DNA from: Planktothrix rubescens CCAP 1459/22
GTDB lineage: Bacteria > Cyanobacteriota > Cyanobacteriia > Cyanobacteriales > Microcoleaceae
Reading direction: 5' to 3'
DNA length: 64,000 nt
Assembly: GCA_904830895.1 (NCBI GenBank)
Contig: LR882958.1
Coordinates: 3,426,001 to 3,490,000, forward strand
Position numbers and translations under genes: made by a program. Below are positions 35,107 through 44,375 of the stretch, one piece after another. Within the stretch, counting starts at the first letter, position 1, and each line of letters begins with the position of its first letter. The notes beneath the pieces are model-generated. The model was given only the letters and a program-made list of their open reading frames with translations. It had not been told where the DNA came from and did not search any database.

Positions 35107-35439
35107 ATGCAAAATACCCGTCTGAATCGACTTGTCAATGTAATTAATGCCCAGGTAGGGCGATTGTTAATGAATCCTTGGCGACGGATTTCGCTGCTAA
35201 TTATTAGTCTACTGTTTGGGATATTCCTAGCCCTGGGTATTTCCACGATAACCGGACAAAGGGGGCGTTTAGATGTGACGGTGGCTTTAGTAATATCTAT
35301 CTTTGTCGAAGGGGTTAACTGGTTAGTTTACAATCGTTCTCCTCGTTTACGACAATCTTTTTGGGTAGAAAACCTAAATGCCCTCAAAATTGGTTTGAGT
35401 TATGGGTTATTTTTGTTAGCCTCAATGGTAGGTTCATAA
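35107..35439 (+). CDS. ycf20: Ycf20-like protein (DUF565)
   Basis: The 110-residue protein has the Ycf20 layout: a polar start (MQNTRLNRLVNVINAQVGRL), then NPWRRISLLIISLLFGIFLA, a polar TITGQRGRLDVTVAL stretch, VEGVNWLVYNR and a last helix. In green algae and plants, Ycf20 homologues are linked to thermal energy dissipation, but the cyanobacterial role is not settled. Its TAA overlaps the next gene's ATG by one base, so translation is probably coupled. Confidence 0.88.
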   Translation: MQNTRLNRLVNVINAQVGRLLMNPWRRISLLIISLLFGIFLALGISTITGQRGRLDVTVALVISIFVEGVNWLVYNRSPRLRQSFWVENLNALKIGLSYGLFLLASMVGS

Positions 35440-36506
35440 TGGAAATTTATTGCATAGAATTAGAATTATCTATGATTGAAATTCTCCAGGCTTGGAGGAA
35501 TGGAAAAAAACCAGATTCCTCAGATTTAGCAGTTTTAGAAAAATGGGAACTGTCTGATCATCAACGTTCAACTGCCTTTGGAATTACACCGGAAAATGTT
35601 ATGGTGAACATAGAAGCCCGATCCCGTCTATTCTGTCAACTTCAACAGAAAAAGATTGAGTTTCCTCTGTTATTTGAACAGCTAGAAACTCTATGGAAAT
35701 TTTGGCTACCTTTAGCGACCCAACTAGCTGAACATCGTCAACGCTTGGGTCGTCCTCTGGTTCAAGGAATATTAGGAGGGCAAGGCACAGGAAAAACAAC
35801 TCTAGGGAAAGTCTTAACTTATATTTTGTCTCTGTTCCACTATGACACACTTAGCTTGTCCTTAGATGATCTCTATAAAACTTATTCGGAACGTCAACAA
35901 TTACAAAAAGCTGATCCGCGTTTAATTTGGCGAGGGCCACCCGGAACCCACGATCTTGAATTAGGAATCCAGGTTTTAGATCAATTGCGTCAACCTTTGC
36001 CAGATCAAACCATTGCCATTCCTCGGTTTGATAAGTCATTATGGCAGGGGGCAGGCGATCGCATTTCACCGGAATTCGTGACCGGAATTGATATTATTTT
36101 ATTTGAAGGTTGGTTTGTAGGCTGTAGACCAATTAACCCCCAACTGTTTGATTCTGCCCCAGTTCCGATTATTACTCCCTCGGATAAAAAATTTGCTAGG
36201 GACATGAATAAACAGTTAAATGGGTATATTCATTTATGGGAAAAATTAGATCGGTTGCTAATTTTAAATCCTGTAGATTATCGCCTATCAAAACAGTGGC
36301 GAATCCAAGCCGAACATGATATGATTAAAACAGGAAAATCGGGAATGACTGATGTAGAAATTAGTCAATTTGTTGATTATTTCTGGAAAGCCTTACATCC
36401 CGAATTGTTTATAAACTCCTTGATGGAAAATCCCGAATTTGTTGATTTAATTATAGAGATTAATCCCGATCATTCTATCGGGAATGTTTATCAGGTTAAT
36501 CTATGA
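35439..36506 (+). CDS. D-glycerate 3-kinase, GLYK type
   Basis: I place the start at ATG 35439 (MEIYCIELELSMIEILQAW; 355 residues), which overlaps the ycf20 stop; a second ATG is at 35472. The P-loop is GGQGTGKTT in LGRPLVQGILGGQGTGKTT, followed by LSLDDLYKTYSERQQL, RGPPGTHDLELG and IILFEGWFVG. These are the hallmarks of the plant/cyanobacterial glycerate kinase. It phosphorylates glycerate to 3-phosphoglycerate, the last step of photorespiration. Length and motif order are normal. Confidence 0.92.
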   Translation: MEIYCIELELSMIEILQAWRNGKKPDSSDLAVLEKWELSDHQRSTAFGITPENVMVNIEARSRLFCQLQQKKIEFPLLFEQLETLWKFWLPLATQLAEHRQRLGRPLVQGILGGQGTGKTTLGKVLTYILSLFHYDTLSLSLDDLYKTYSERQQLQKADPRLIWRGPPGTHDLELGIQVLDQLRQPLPDQTIAIPRFDKSLWQGAGDRISPEFVTGIDIILFEGWFVGCRPINPQLFDSAPVPIITPSDKKFARDMNKQLNGYIHLWEKLDRLLILNPVDYRLSKQWRIQAEHDMIKTGKSGMTDVEISQFVDYFWKALHPELFINSLMENPEFVDLIIEINPDHSIGNVYQVNL

Positions 36507-36562
36507 TTACCTCCGAGATTAGATCCTCCTAAATCTCCCTTTCCAATGAGGATTACGCAGAT

Positions 36563-36685
36563 TATAGCAACCGCCAAGGCAGTTAAGACACCAGACGGTA
36601 AAGTGTTTTCCCCCGGTGTTCCCTCCCCCCCTAGCCCCCCGTGCACGGGGGGTTTGGGGGGGCTGTTCCGGTGTTCCCTGCTATA
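36563..36685. repeat. MITE-like repeat, copy 2 (TATAGC...GCTATA)
   Basis: This 123-base element runs from TATAGC (36563-36568) to GCTATA (36680-36685). It contains AACCGCCAAGGCAGTTAAG, ACACCAGACGG, TTTTCCCCCGGTGTTCCCTC and the ccccgtgcacgggg palindrome. It is the inverted partner of 31499-31673 without the expanded cagggaa array (only two tgttcc-type units remain). It lies between glycerate kinase and the IMS-domain gene, in a run of degenerate AATCCGTGA repeats. Confidence 0.8.
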
Positions 36686-36749
36686 ACACAAATTAAAATC
36701 CGTGAAATCCGTGAAATCCTCTTAAATCCGTGATCCCTATTTACCTATT

Positions 36750-37268
36750 ATGAAAACAACTCTATTAACATTAACTCTGATTTTCTCCTTTGGCATTAGT
36801 CAAATAGTTGAAGCCCAAACCCCAATCAAAAATCAACCAGTGGGTTTACAAAATTCTCTTATTGTGAATCAAATAACTCAAAATACCGAAACAATAACCA
36901 TTGGAAAAGCCGCCGATTTAATCACTCAATGGTTAAATGCCAAATCCAAAATTTTCGCCTCTCCCTTTGACCGGGCACTCCTCGGAGATTTAACTACGGG
37001 TGTATTATATGCTGATAGCTTAAAAGGAATTAATTTTTTACAGGAAAATAATGCTTATTATCAATATGGAGTCCAGAAAATTGAATCTATAGAACGATTT
37101 GCAGCATCGGGAAATAAAGCTACCATAGAAGTTAAAGTTACCGAAGATACGACTTTATACAAAAATGGAAAAATTATTGAAAGTAGCTTTAATACCAAAT
37201 TAGTGCGTTATAATTTAGAATATTGGGATGGAATTTGGAAAATTGCTAACTCTCAAGTTATGAGTTAA
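36750..37268 (+). CDS. Exported IMS-domain protein (ARC6/CdcA-like C-terminal domain)
   Basis: The 172-residue product has a signal peptide (LLTLTLIFSFGISQIVEA). The domain is the IMS type: AADLITQWLNAKSKIFASPF, LTTGVLYADS, NNAYYQYGVQKIESIERF, and a last strand YWDGIWKIANSQV. In ARC6/Ftn2 this domain lies in the intermembrane or periplasmic space and binds division partners. Here it stands alone, secreted, as in many cyanobacterial proteins. The role is inferred only. ATG at 36750. Confidence 0.8.
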   Translation: MKTTLLTLTLIFSFGISQIVEAQTPIKNQPVGLQNSLIVNQITQNTETITIGKAADLITQWLNAKSKIFASPFDRALLGDLTTGVLYADSLKGINFLQENNAYYQYGVQKIESIERFAASGNKATIEVKVTEDTTLYKNGKIIESSFNTKLVRYNLEYWDGIWKIANSQVMS

Positions 37269-37314
37269 AGGTTTTAAGAATTAAAAATAGCGATCGCATT
37301 TGCAGAAATTCACT

Positions 37315-37824
37315 ATGGTACAAGAACTGATTGATTTAAGAACTTGCATCGAAGAACAACGCTATGACCAAGCGTTAATGATTATTGATGAATTGGAAGG
37401 AATGGGAAAACAAGCTATTTTACGCAATATTCAGTCTTATTTACTTAGACTGTTGATTCATTTAATTAAAAATCAAATTGAAGAAAGGTTAACAAATTCT
37501 TGGGCAGCTTCTATCCGAGGTTCTATTCGAGAAATCCAAAAACTTAATCTTAAAGACAATAAAAAATCCTATTATATTCAACAAGATGAATGGCAAACTT
37601 GGTTAGAAGATAGCTTGGAAGATGCCATTCGAGATGCCAGTGTTGAAGTCATGAATGGAACCTATACCCCGTTTAAATTATCAGAAATAGTAGAACGAGA
37701 TTCAATTTTAATGAGGGCTCAAATCTTACTCGATTTAACCTATCGTTATCCGGCTAAAGAATTAGCTGCTCAAGTTGATCAAACCTTAATAGAATTACCC
37801 GGAGGAAATGCTTGGAAAGATTAA
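37315..37824 (+). CDS. DUF29-like protein, divergent fourth copy
   Basis: ATG 37315 (MVQELIDLRTCIEEQRYDQA; 169 residues) is preferred over an in-frame TTG at 37300. The central region ELEGMGKQAILRNIQSYLLRLLIHLIKNQIEERLTNSW (split) aligns with the ESMGKSKKLALKSQLTRLM and HVIKWKCQPEKR core of the DUF29 copies at 3-7 kb. The C-terminus is different (EIVERDSILMRAQILLDLTY). It looks like a distant member of the family in a separate genomic place. The function is unknown. Confidence 0.65.
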   Translation: MVQELIDLRTCIEEQRYDQALMIIDELEGMGKQAILRNIQSYLLRLLIHLIKNQIEERLTNSWAASIRGSIREIQKLNLKDNKKSYYIQQDEWQTWLEDSLEDAIRDASVEVMNGTYTPFKLSEIVERDSILMRAQILLDLTYRYPAKELAAQVDQTLIELPGGNAWKD

Positions 37825-37839
37825 TAATCTGATAAAAAA

Positions 37840-37891
37840 GGCGGGTTTAGTACAATCAATAATTGCCATTATAAACTTTTTTGAACCCGCC
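37840..37891. repeat. 52-bp ggcgggtt...aacccgcc element, left of pdhA
   Basis: GGCGGGTT (37840-37847) pairs with AACCCGCC (37884-37891). The element is exactly 52 bases, the same as its counterpart at 39017-39068. It lies between the DUF29-like gene and pdhA, which converge, and could act as a two-way terminator, although the loop is long (36 bases). Confidence 0.7.
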
Positions 37892-37936
37892 CCTATAGAA
37901 ATAATATGCCGTTTTAATGTCTCAATTTAAAGTTTA

Positions 37937-38968
37937 TTAATCATCGGCATAAATATAACGGTATAACTCTTTCGGATCAGGTTCCGGGCTACTTTGGGCA
38001 AATTCTACCGCATCATCAATAATGGCTTGAACTTGCTGATCAATAGCTTTCAATTCCTCATGGGTTGCCAAATTATGTTCGGTTAAATGAGCCGCAAATT
38101 TTTTAATCGGATCACGAGCAAACCAAAATTCCTTCTCATCTTTATCGCGTAATTCATCGGGATCGGCCAAAGAATGTCCCCGGAAACGATAGGTTAAAGC
38201 TTCAACTAAAGTTGGGCCTTCACCCGCCCGGGCGCGAGCAACGGCCTTTTTAGCCACTTCCCTAACCGCCAAAACATCCATCCCATCCACTTCATAACCA
38301 GGCATTCCAAAAGCCGGGCCTTTTTTGTAGATTTCCGGGTCAGAAGTTGCCCGGTCATGGGCCATTCCGATCGCCCATTTATTATTTTCCACCACATAAA
38401 TAATCGGCAGATTCCATAATGCCGCCATATTCAAACATTCATAGAATTGGCCGTTATTACAAGCCCCATCCCCAAAGAAACACATAGTTACCTGATCCGC
38501 ATTCGGATCATTCATCGCTTCCCTGCGGTATTTGGTTTGAAAAGCCGCCCCTGTAGCCACCGGAATTCCTTCAGCAACAAAGGCAAACCCCCCTAATAAA
38601 TTATGGGCCGAGGAGAATAGGTGCATCGAGCCGCCCCGACCCTTAGAACAACCTGTGGCCTTACCAAATAATTCCGCCATAACTTCCCGGGGTGTAACCC
38701 CCGCACTCAAAGCATGAACGTGATCCCGATAGGTACTACAAACATAATCCTCATCCCGACGACCCGCCCGGATCATCCCCGTAGCCACGGCTTCTTGACC
38801 GTTGTACAGGTGGACAAAACCGAACATTTTGCCCCGATAATACATCTCGGCACATTTATCTTCAAATAGCCGCCCCAGCACCATATCCTCATACAGCATT
38901 AACCCTTCATCGCGGGTTACAGCATTTGCATCCGCCTTAAACGTCGGTAACGTGCGTTCCTGTACCAT
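37937..38968 (-). CDS. pdhA: Pyruvate dehydrogenase E1 component subunit alpha
   Basis: The 343-residue protein starts at ATG 38968 ([20 protein letters not shown]); a TTG nine bases earlier is less likely. The thiamine-diphosphate motif is [20 protein letters not shown] (GDG to NN), the substrate site [18 protein letters not shown], and the phosphorylation-loop equivalent [15 protein letters not shown]. It pairs with PdhB to decarboxylate pyruvate and feed acetyl to E2. In cyanobacteria pdhA is usually alone, as here. Two 52-base repeats flank it. Confidence 0.96.
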   Translation of the reverse strand: MVQERTLPTFKADANAVTRDEGLMLYEDMVLGRLFEDKCAEMYYRGKMFGFVHLYNGQEAVATGMIRAGRRDEDYVCSTYRDHVHALSAGVTPREVMAELFGKATGCSKGRGGSMHLFSSAHNLLGGFAFVAEGIPVATGAAFQTKYRREAMNDPNADQVTMCFFGDGACNNGQFYECLNMAALWNLPIIYVVENNKWAIGMAHDRATSDPEIYKKGPAFGMPGYEVDGMDVLAVREVAKKAVARARAGEGPTLVEALTYRFRGHSLADPDELRDKDEKEFWFARDPIKKFAAHLTEHNLATHEELKAIDQQVQAIIDDAVEFAQSSPEPDPKELYRYIYADD

Positions 38969-39016
38969 TTTTTCCAATTACCTTTACCAATTTGAGATTC
39001 TATTTTACAGGTTGGG

Positions 39017-39068
39017 GGCGGGTTTATTAAAATTTCTGCTAATTAACAAATATTGACCCGAACCCGCC
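39017..39068. repeat. 52-bp ggcgggtt...aacccgcc element, right of pdhA
   Basis: GGCGGGTT (39017-39024) pairs with AACCCGCC (39061-39068). It has the same length, ends and orientation as 37840-37891, with GGCGGGTTTA at the left and CCTA following the right end. The interiors differ. It sits about 50 bases upstream of pdhA, so it is in the promoter or leader region. Confidence 0.7.
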
Positions 39069-39111
39069 CCTACGGTCTGGGTAATATTAAGATAATTAGG
39101 GGGATTTAGAA

Positions 39112-40296
39112 TCAATCTGATTGATCATTACTAAAAGGCAAATCCTGATTAACATGATCAATTTCCTGTTGTTCCATTTCGTTAATTCGTCCGATATAAG
39201 ACTTTAAAATCTGAGCTAAACGTTGATCATAGAATCTATGTAAACTATAATTTGGTGTGGCGGGAAAACCGCGACGTTTTTTATGACGACCTCCCGCACC
39301 CGGATCAAACAGAGAAATTTTGTTTTCAATTGCCCATTCAATTGGAGAATAATAACAGGCATCAAAATGTAAACAATCAATATCTTGAACACTTCCCCAA
39401 TAGCGACCATATAAACGATCGCCTTTAGTTAAACAAAACGACATTCCCATTGGTTGATGTTGGGTAGTATCATCAAAAGCCGCGACAAAGACCACCCGAT
39501 GCCGATAATTATGATGCAATTGTTCAAAAAATCTGCGGGTTAAATATTTACTTCCCCACCAACCAAACTTATCACAGGTACTAGCATAAAATTGATACAT
39601 TTCCAAAAAAAACGCTTTCGGAATTTGATCTCCCGTGTGAGTTTGTAGTTGTAATCCCGCTTGAGTAACTGCTTTACGTTCCCGCTTAATATTCCGCCTC
39701 TGATTAGCATTAAAACCTTTTAAATAATCATCAAAACTTTCATATTCTTGATTTTTCCAAATATAACTATGGTGTAACCAAGAAGCAAACCCAAACTTTT
39801 CTAACATCGGTTTCCATTCGGGATCAACATAGAGAAAATTACAGCCAGAAATTTTATTTTCAATACAAAATTGATCAATTGAATGCACCATTAACCCCGT
39901 AATTTCTTCTTCATCTTCTCCGGGTGCAATCATAAATCTATAGCCTTCGGCTGGAGTAAAAGGCGACATTCCTAATAGTTTAGGATAATATTCAATGCCT
40001 AATTGATGGGCAACATCCGCCCATTGATTATCAAAAACAAATTCCCCGCGACTATGCCCTTTAAGATATAAAGGTGCAATTCCTACTAACTGTTGATCCC
40101 GCCATACGGTTAAATGATGGGGTAACCAACCCGTGCGTCCAGTAGCACTTCCCGATGATTCAATGTTATGCAACCAATCCCACTCAAAAAAGGGCGTAAT
40201 TAAAGGTTGGGCTAGGTTATCCCAGGCTGTTTGAGGGACTTCAGCAACCGTATTAATCCAACGGGTCGAATAGGAGGAGGTTAAGGGTTTTACCAT
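39112..40296 (-). CDS. FemAB/GNAT-like acyltransferase family protein (PF04339-type)
   Basis: The 394-residue cytosolic protein belongs to the 'peptidogalycan biosynthesis/recognition' group: FFEWDWLHNIESSGSATGRT, then HHLTVWRDQQLVGIAPLYLK, FLYVDPEW, FNANQRRNIKRERKAV (a hallmark), FFLEMYQFYAST and LFDPGAGGRHKKRRGFPATP near the end. The fold is a double GNAT as in FemX/leucyl-tRNA transferases. The substrate is unknown. It may use aminoacyl-tRNA or acyl-CoA. Confidence 0.82.
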   Translation of the reverse strand: MVKPLTSSYSTRWINTVAEVPQTAWDNLAQPLITPFFEWDWLHNIESSGSATGRTGWLPHHLTVWRDQQLVGIAPLYLKGHSRGEFVFDNQWADVAHQLGIEYYPKLLGMSPFTPAEGYRFMIAPGEDEEEITGLMVHSIDQFCIENKISGCNFLYVDPEWKPMLEKFGFASWLHHSYIWKNQEYESFDDYLKGFNANQRRNIKRERKAVTQAGLQLQTHTGDQIPKAFFLEMYQFYASTCDKFGWWGSKYLTRRFFEQLHHNYRHRVVFVAAFDDTTQHQPMGMSFCLTKGDRLYGRYWGSVQDIDCLHFDACYYSPIEWAIENKISLFDPGAGGRHKKRRGFPATPNYSLHRFYDQRLAQILKSYIGRINEMEQQEIDHVNQDLPFSNDQSD

Positions 40297-40375
40297 ATTA
40301 TTTCAAAAATGATGATAGACGCATTCTTCAATATTTAGGGTAATCTAATTTTTACAAAAATGGGAAATAACATAA

Positions 40376-41077
40376 TTATTCGCCAGTTAATACTTGATAA
40401 TGTAAAAATACTTCTTGTCCAATGGTTTTTACCTCCAATAATTGCAAACGCGGGGCGACGGCGGATAAAAAGCCCTCTCCATCGGCGGGGCTGGGAGAAT
40501 TTCTACCACTTAAAATTAAGGGACAAATGGTTAACCAGAATTGATCAATCAGGTTTTGTTTTAAAAGGGAAGCAACCAGTTGACCACCTCCTAATATTCC
40601 TAACTTATTTAAGCCTAATTTTTGGAATTGTTCAAAAGCCATACTCCAGTTAATTTGATGATTATTATGATCAGCAATAATTATATTTTCAAACCCTTCT
40701 GTATTATTCCATAATTGTTTACCCTGATTTGTGGTTAGCAACCAATGGGGAACAGATTGTTGAAAAAAACGTAAATTCGGATTAATCTTTCCTGAAGCAG
40801 ACACCACAATTTGTATGGGTTGAGGGGGTTTTCCGTGCCGTTTTCGGTATTTTAATAATTCAGGATCAGTAATTTTGATAGTAGTTTGATAGGCGTTTAA
40901 TGTTCCCGCACCGAATAAAACCCCGTCCATTTGTGCCACTTGTTTTTCTAAATGTAGTTTATCTTGTTCTGAACCAAAACGGGCGGGCGATCGCATTTGA
41001 TCAGAAATTTTACCATCCGCACTCATCGCTAAAATTACCGTAGTTTGAGGTCGGTTAACACCGGGTTGAGGAGTCAT
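40376..41077 (-). CDS. RibD C-terminal-type reductase
   Basis: The 233-residue stand-alone reductase has the RibD_C/dihydrofolate-reductase-like fold: TTVILAMSADGKISDQMRSP near the start, GVLFGAGTLNAYQTTI, then LGILGGGQLVASLLKQNLID and FWLTICPLILSG. It lacks the deaminase half of RibD. The family reduces 5-amino-6-ribosylaminouracil phosphate with NADPH in riboflavin synthesis. Because another RibD may exist in the genome, its exact substrate is inferred. Confidence 0.85.
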   Translation of the reverse strand: MTPQPGVNRPQTTVILAMSADGKISDQMRSPARFGSEQDKLHLEKQVAQMDGVLFGAGTLNAYQTTIKITDPELLKYRKRHGKPPQPIQIVVSASGKINPNLRFFQQSVPHWLLTTNQGKQLWNNTEGFENIIIADHNNHQINWSMAFEQFQKLGLNKLGILGGGQLVASLLKQNLIDQFWLTICPLILSGRNSPSPADGEGFLSAVAPRLQLLEVKTIGQEVFLHYQVLTGE

Positions 41078-41213
41078 AAATTAAATTCGCAACAAGCACC
41101 AATAATACACCCACAGTAAGCATTACTTAAGTGTTTACAACTTCTTGATATTCTTTGTGTCTTAGTGTCTTTGTGGTTAAATTAGGTTTTAAAATCCTTA
41201 ACAGTTTAGCTAA

Positions 41214-43178
41214 TTAACTAACCAGATGATTTTTAGCATTTCTCAATTCTTTTTGAATAGAAATCGCTTTTCCTAAAGAAGAAATTGCTTCAGGATATTG
41301 TTTTAACTTAGACAATAAAGAACCTCTATAACGCCAGGTTTGCGCATCATCAGACTGACAGGAAAGAGCCGCATCATAGGACGCTAAAGCTTCAGGATAT
41401 TGTTCTAATTTTTCTAAACATACCCCTTTAGATCGCCATGCTTCTGATGAATCGGGTTTTAAATTAATCGCTTGTTCATAAAGGGCGATCGCTTCTGAAT
41501 ATTTTTGTAGTTTAACTAAAATTTCTCCACATTCAAAACAAGTTTCATAACTATCAGGTTTAATTTCTATGGCTTTTTTATAGGAATTTAATGCCTCTTG
41601 ATTTTGGTTTAATTTCCCTAAAGTATTTCCTTGAATTTTGAATAATTCAAAATTATTAGGATTTAAACTCAATGCTTTTTCCAAGGATTTTAATGCTTCT
41701 TCATGGCGTTGTAAAGCTAATAAAGCATTGGCTTGATTTAACCATAATTCTGATTTATTGGGATTAAGTTTGATCGCTTGTTCGTAGGATGCGATCGCTT
41801 CTTCATACCGTTGTAATTTTGCTAAAACATTGCCTCTATTATGCAGAGTTTCATATTTATCGGGAGCAATTTCTAAGGCTTTATTATAGGATTCTAAGGC
41901 TTCATTAAACCGTTTGAATTTTCTCAATAATGCCCCACGATTGTGCCAAGATTCATAATCATTAGGTTTAATTTTAATAGCTTGGTTATAGGATTCAATT
42001 GCTTCTGCATACCGTTGTAACCGCACTAAAATATTGCCTCGATTATACCAAATTTCATATTTTTGCGGTTGTAAACTCAGACATTGATCATAAGTTAATA
42101 ACGCCTCTTGATACCGTTGTAATTTAACTAAAACGCCCGCTTTTTTATACCAGGCTTGATCTAAATTAGCATTGGCTTCAATTGCCTTTTCTAAATATTT
42201 TAAAGCCGGGTCTAACTGACCTTCTATAATTAAAGATTCTGCTTTTTTTAAGTAATCATCAGCAATCATTAACTCGGAAACTGGCTGGGATTTAACAGCC
42301 ATGGATATCGGAGAAATTACTAATTTTTCTGGATCGGAAAATTTTGATAACCCATTCAAAGAGACTAATTTTTTATCGGGTAATTCGGGGATATTTTTGG
42401 GAATTTCTAAGGTTTGTTCCTTTAATTCTTTTAAAGACTGCTCTTTAATCTCTTGTACTTCAGAAATCATGGCTTGTAACCGGAATACAAATTGAGATTT
42501 AAGGGTTTCTACTTGTTCAATAGAAGACTGAGAAAGTTTAGCTTCTCGGCTTAAAAAATCAAGAGATTCCTGGGCGGTTCCCATTTGTACCTCTAATTCT
42601 TTAATTAACTGTTGATAACGCTGTTTAGAGGCTTTTAATTGTGCCTCTAAATTATCAATTCGGTTCAACTGCTTTTGCGCTTGAGTCACAATCTCTTTAA
42701 CTATCAAACGACGCACTAACCAAAAGAATAAAATTGTTACACTGGGGATTAATGTGGCGACAATTAATAAGGTATTTAATAAAGTAATTGTCTGACTAAA
42801 TTCATAATTTAATGCAGAAGCTGGGCTAATTTGGGCGACGGAAATGGGGGTTGTAATTTTGCTTTGGGCTTCACCCTGAACAATTTTAACTAATTTCGCT
42901 AACCAAGTTTGATCCAGAACATTAGTCATTGATAATGATGCCAGTTCTGTTGAGGAATATTCCGCATCGCTAAAAGATGGACTACCGATCATTTCCGGCA
43001 TACTGACTGCTAAACTAGGAGCTAATGCAATCATCTCAACCGCATCAGCCGACCGACCCGCCTCGGAAGCATTGGGTAGAGGATTTGGAGATTGTTCAGG
43101 AATAGAACTCGCTTCAACACAGGAGTCCTGAGCAACAAGGGCTGCTAAGGTTAAAAGGGTAACTGTCGATAACCGCAT
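41214..43178 (-). CDS. Exported/membrane-anchored tetratricopeptide repeat protein
   Basis: I place the start at ATG 43178 (MRLSTVTLLTLAALVAQDSC; 654 residues). A signal peptide is followed by a Ser-rich spacer, then a transmembrane helix (TLLIVATLIPSVTILFFWLV, about residue 130), a coiled coil (IVTQAQKQLNRIDNLEAQLK) of about 100 residues, and roughly ten TPRs (from about residue 315, each of the type A-W-x-x-x-G-x-x-L-x-K-L-x-R-Y-x-E-A). The domain order would place the TPRs in the cytosol or thylakoid-side compartment as a scaffold. No catalytic part is visible. Confidence 0.85.
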   Translation of the reverse strand: MRLSTVTLLTLAALVAQDSCVEASSIPEQSPNPLPNASEAGRSADAVEMIALAPSLAVSMPEMIGSPSFSDAEYSSTELASLSMTNVLDQTWLAKLVKIVQGEAQSKITTPISVAQISPASALNYEFSQTITLLNTLLIVATLIPSVTILFFWLVRRLIVKEIVTQAQKQLNRIDNLEAQLKASKQRYQQLIKELEVQMGTAQESLDFLSREAKLSQSSIEQVETLKSQFVFRLQAMISEVQEIKEQSLKELKEQTLEIPKNIPELPDKKLVSLNGLSKFSDPEKLVISPISMAVKSQPVSELMIADDYLKKAESLIIEGQLDPALKYLEKAIEANANLDQAWYKKAGVLVKLQRYQEALLTYDQCLSLQPQKYEIWYNRGNILVRLQRYAEAIESYNQAIKIKPNDYESWHNRGALLRKFKRFNEALESYNKALEIAPDKYETLHNRGNVLAKLQRYEEAIASYEQAIKLNPNKSELWLNQANALLALQRHEEALKSLEKALSLNPNNFELFKIQGNTLGKLNQNQEALNSYKKAIEIKPDSYETCFECGEILVKLQKYSEAIALYEQAINLKPDSSEAWRSKGVCLEKLEQYPEALASYDAALSCQSDDAQTWRYRGSLLSKLKQYPEAISSLGKAISIQKELRNAKNHLVS

Positions 43179-43270
43179 AAGTGTCAATTCGTTTAGGGGG
43201 AGTGCTGTTCCATCTTACGAATTGACACCGCTTGATCAGGATTTTGCAGCAGAAACCCGATTTCCAATTT

Positions 43271-44143
43271 TTAAACCTGAGCTAAAACAGGGTGTTGGAT
43301 TTGAGAGACTGTAGACTCAGATTTCGTATTTGTACAATACACTTCACAGGAATTATTCGGGCTTTCAATCAGTTTGATTTTATGTAATTGCGCCCCTAAA
43401 TTATGAATTGGTTTTTGCAATAAATTTTGGATATGAACCGCAATATTTTCCGCCGTTGGTACAACTTTAGAAAAGTAGGGAATATCTTTATTTAAAAACG
43501 TATGATCAAAGGGTTCCACAACATAATCATTAATCACTCTTTGTAACCCTTCTAAATCTACAATCATCCCCGTCTGAGGATCAACTTCCCCTTTAACAGT
43601 TACTTCTAAATGGTAATTATGACCATGACCGTTAGGACGGGCGCATTTGCCATAAATTTCACAATTATCCTCAAAACTGAGGTCAGGATGAGCCAGCCGA
43701 TGGGCGGCACTAAAATGTGTACTAATTGTCAGATAAGCTTCCATACTGTTTCCTTGATATTCTGCCCAGAGTTCGGGATGTTCAAATAGTTGAATTTTGG
43801 TGAGGGGAAGATGGGGGGCCAACCGATGCCAAATCGCCTGGGCCAGAGCTTCCGTTGTCGGTAAGGTTTGCTGAAATTCCGGCCAAACATCATTCAGGTA
43901 GGAAAAGTCTAAATGGTCGGTGACTTCCCGTTTTAAGGTATGTTTAACGTCGGACAGGTTTAAGACCATGCCATATTCATCGAGTTCTCCGACCATTGAC
44001 ACATACAAAACATAGTTATGTCCATGTCCAGGGGCGCGAGATGTGGGGCCAAATCGCTTTAAGTTCTCGGTGGCGCTCAATTCGGGCAACCAATACCGAT
44101 GACTGGCGGAAAATTGCGCCCGACGGGTGATCACGCATTCCAT
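43271..44143 (-). CDS. Double-domain 6-carboxytetrahydropterin synthase/PTPS-like protein
   Basis: The 290-residue protein contains two PTPS/QueD domains. Domain 1 (about 1-125) has the zinc His in SASHRYWLP and GHGHNYVLYVSM, but where the catalytic Cys should lie it reads RFGPTSRAPGHGHNY. Domain 2 (about 133-275) has FSAAHRLAHP and KCARPNGHGHNY with the Cys in place, plus PFDHTFLN and PTAEN. So only the second domain looks fully catalytic. The family makes 6-carboxytetrahydropterin for queuosine or handles pterins. The fusion is seen in other cyanobacteria, to my knowledge. Confidence 0.85.
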   Translation of the reverse strand: MECVITRRAQFSASHRYWLPELSATENLKRFGPTSRAPGHGHNYVLYVSMVGELDEYGMVLNLSDVKHTLKREVTDHLDFSYLNDVWPEFQQTLPTTEALAQAIWHRLAPHLPLTKIQLFEHPELWAEYQGNSMEAYLTISTHFSAAHRLAHPDLSFEDNCEIYGKCARPNGHGHNYHLEVTVKGEVDPQTGMIVDLEGLQRVINDYVVEPFDHTFLNKDIPYFSKVVPTAENIAVHIQNLLQKPIHNLGAQLHKIKLIESPNNSCEVYCTNTKSESTVSQIQHPVLAQV

Positions 44144-44375
44144 AAAATCTGAGCCAGAGGGATGTTGTTAATTTATATGAACTTAATTTTAAGCTTTTAC
44201 GATCACTTTTTATTTTTAAATGCGATCGCAACTTCATCAGAATTTACAGGGAAACCAGGTTTCTGAACAAAAAATCTTGTTTAAGTCAATAAATAACGGT
44301 CAGAAACCCGATTTCTTGGGCTAAACGAAACTAGGGTTATGATATAATTAATCACGTTTAACTTATTAGTTAGTT

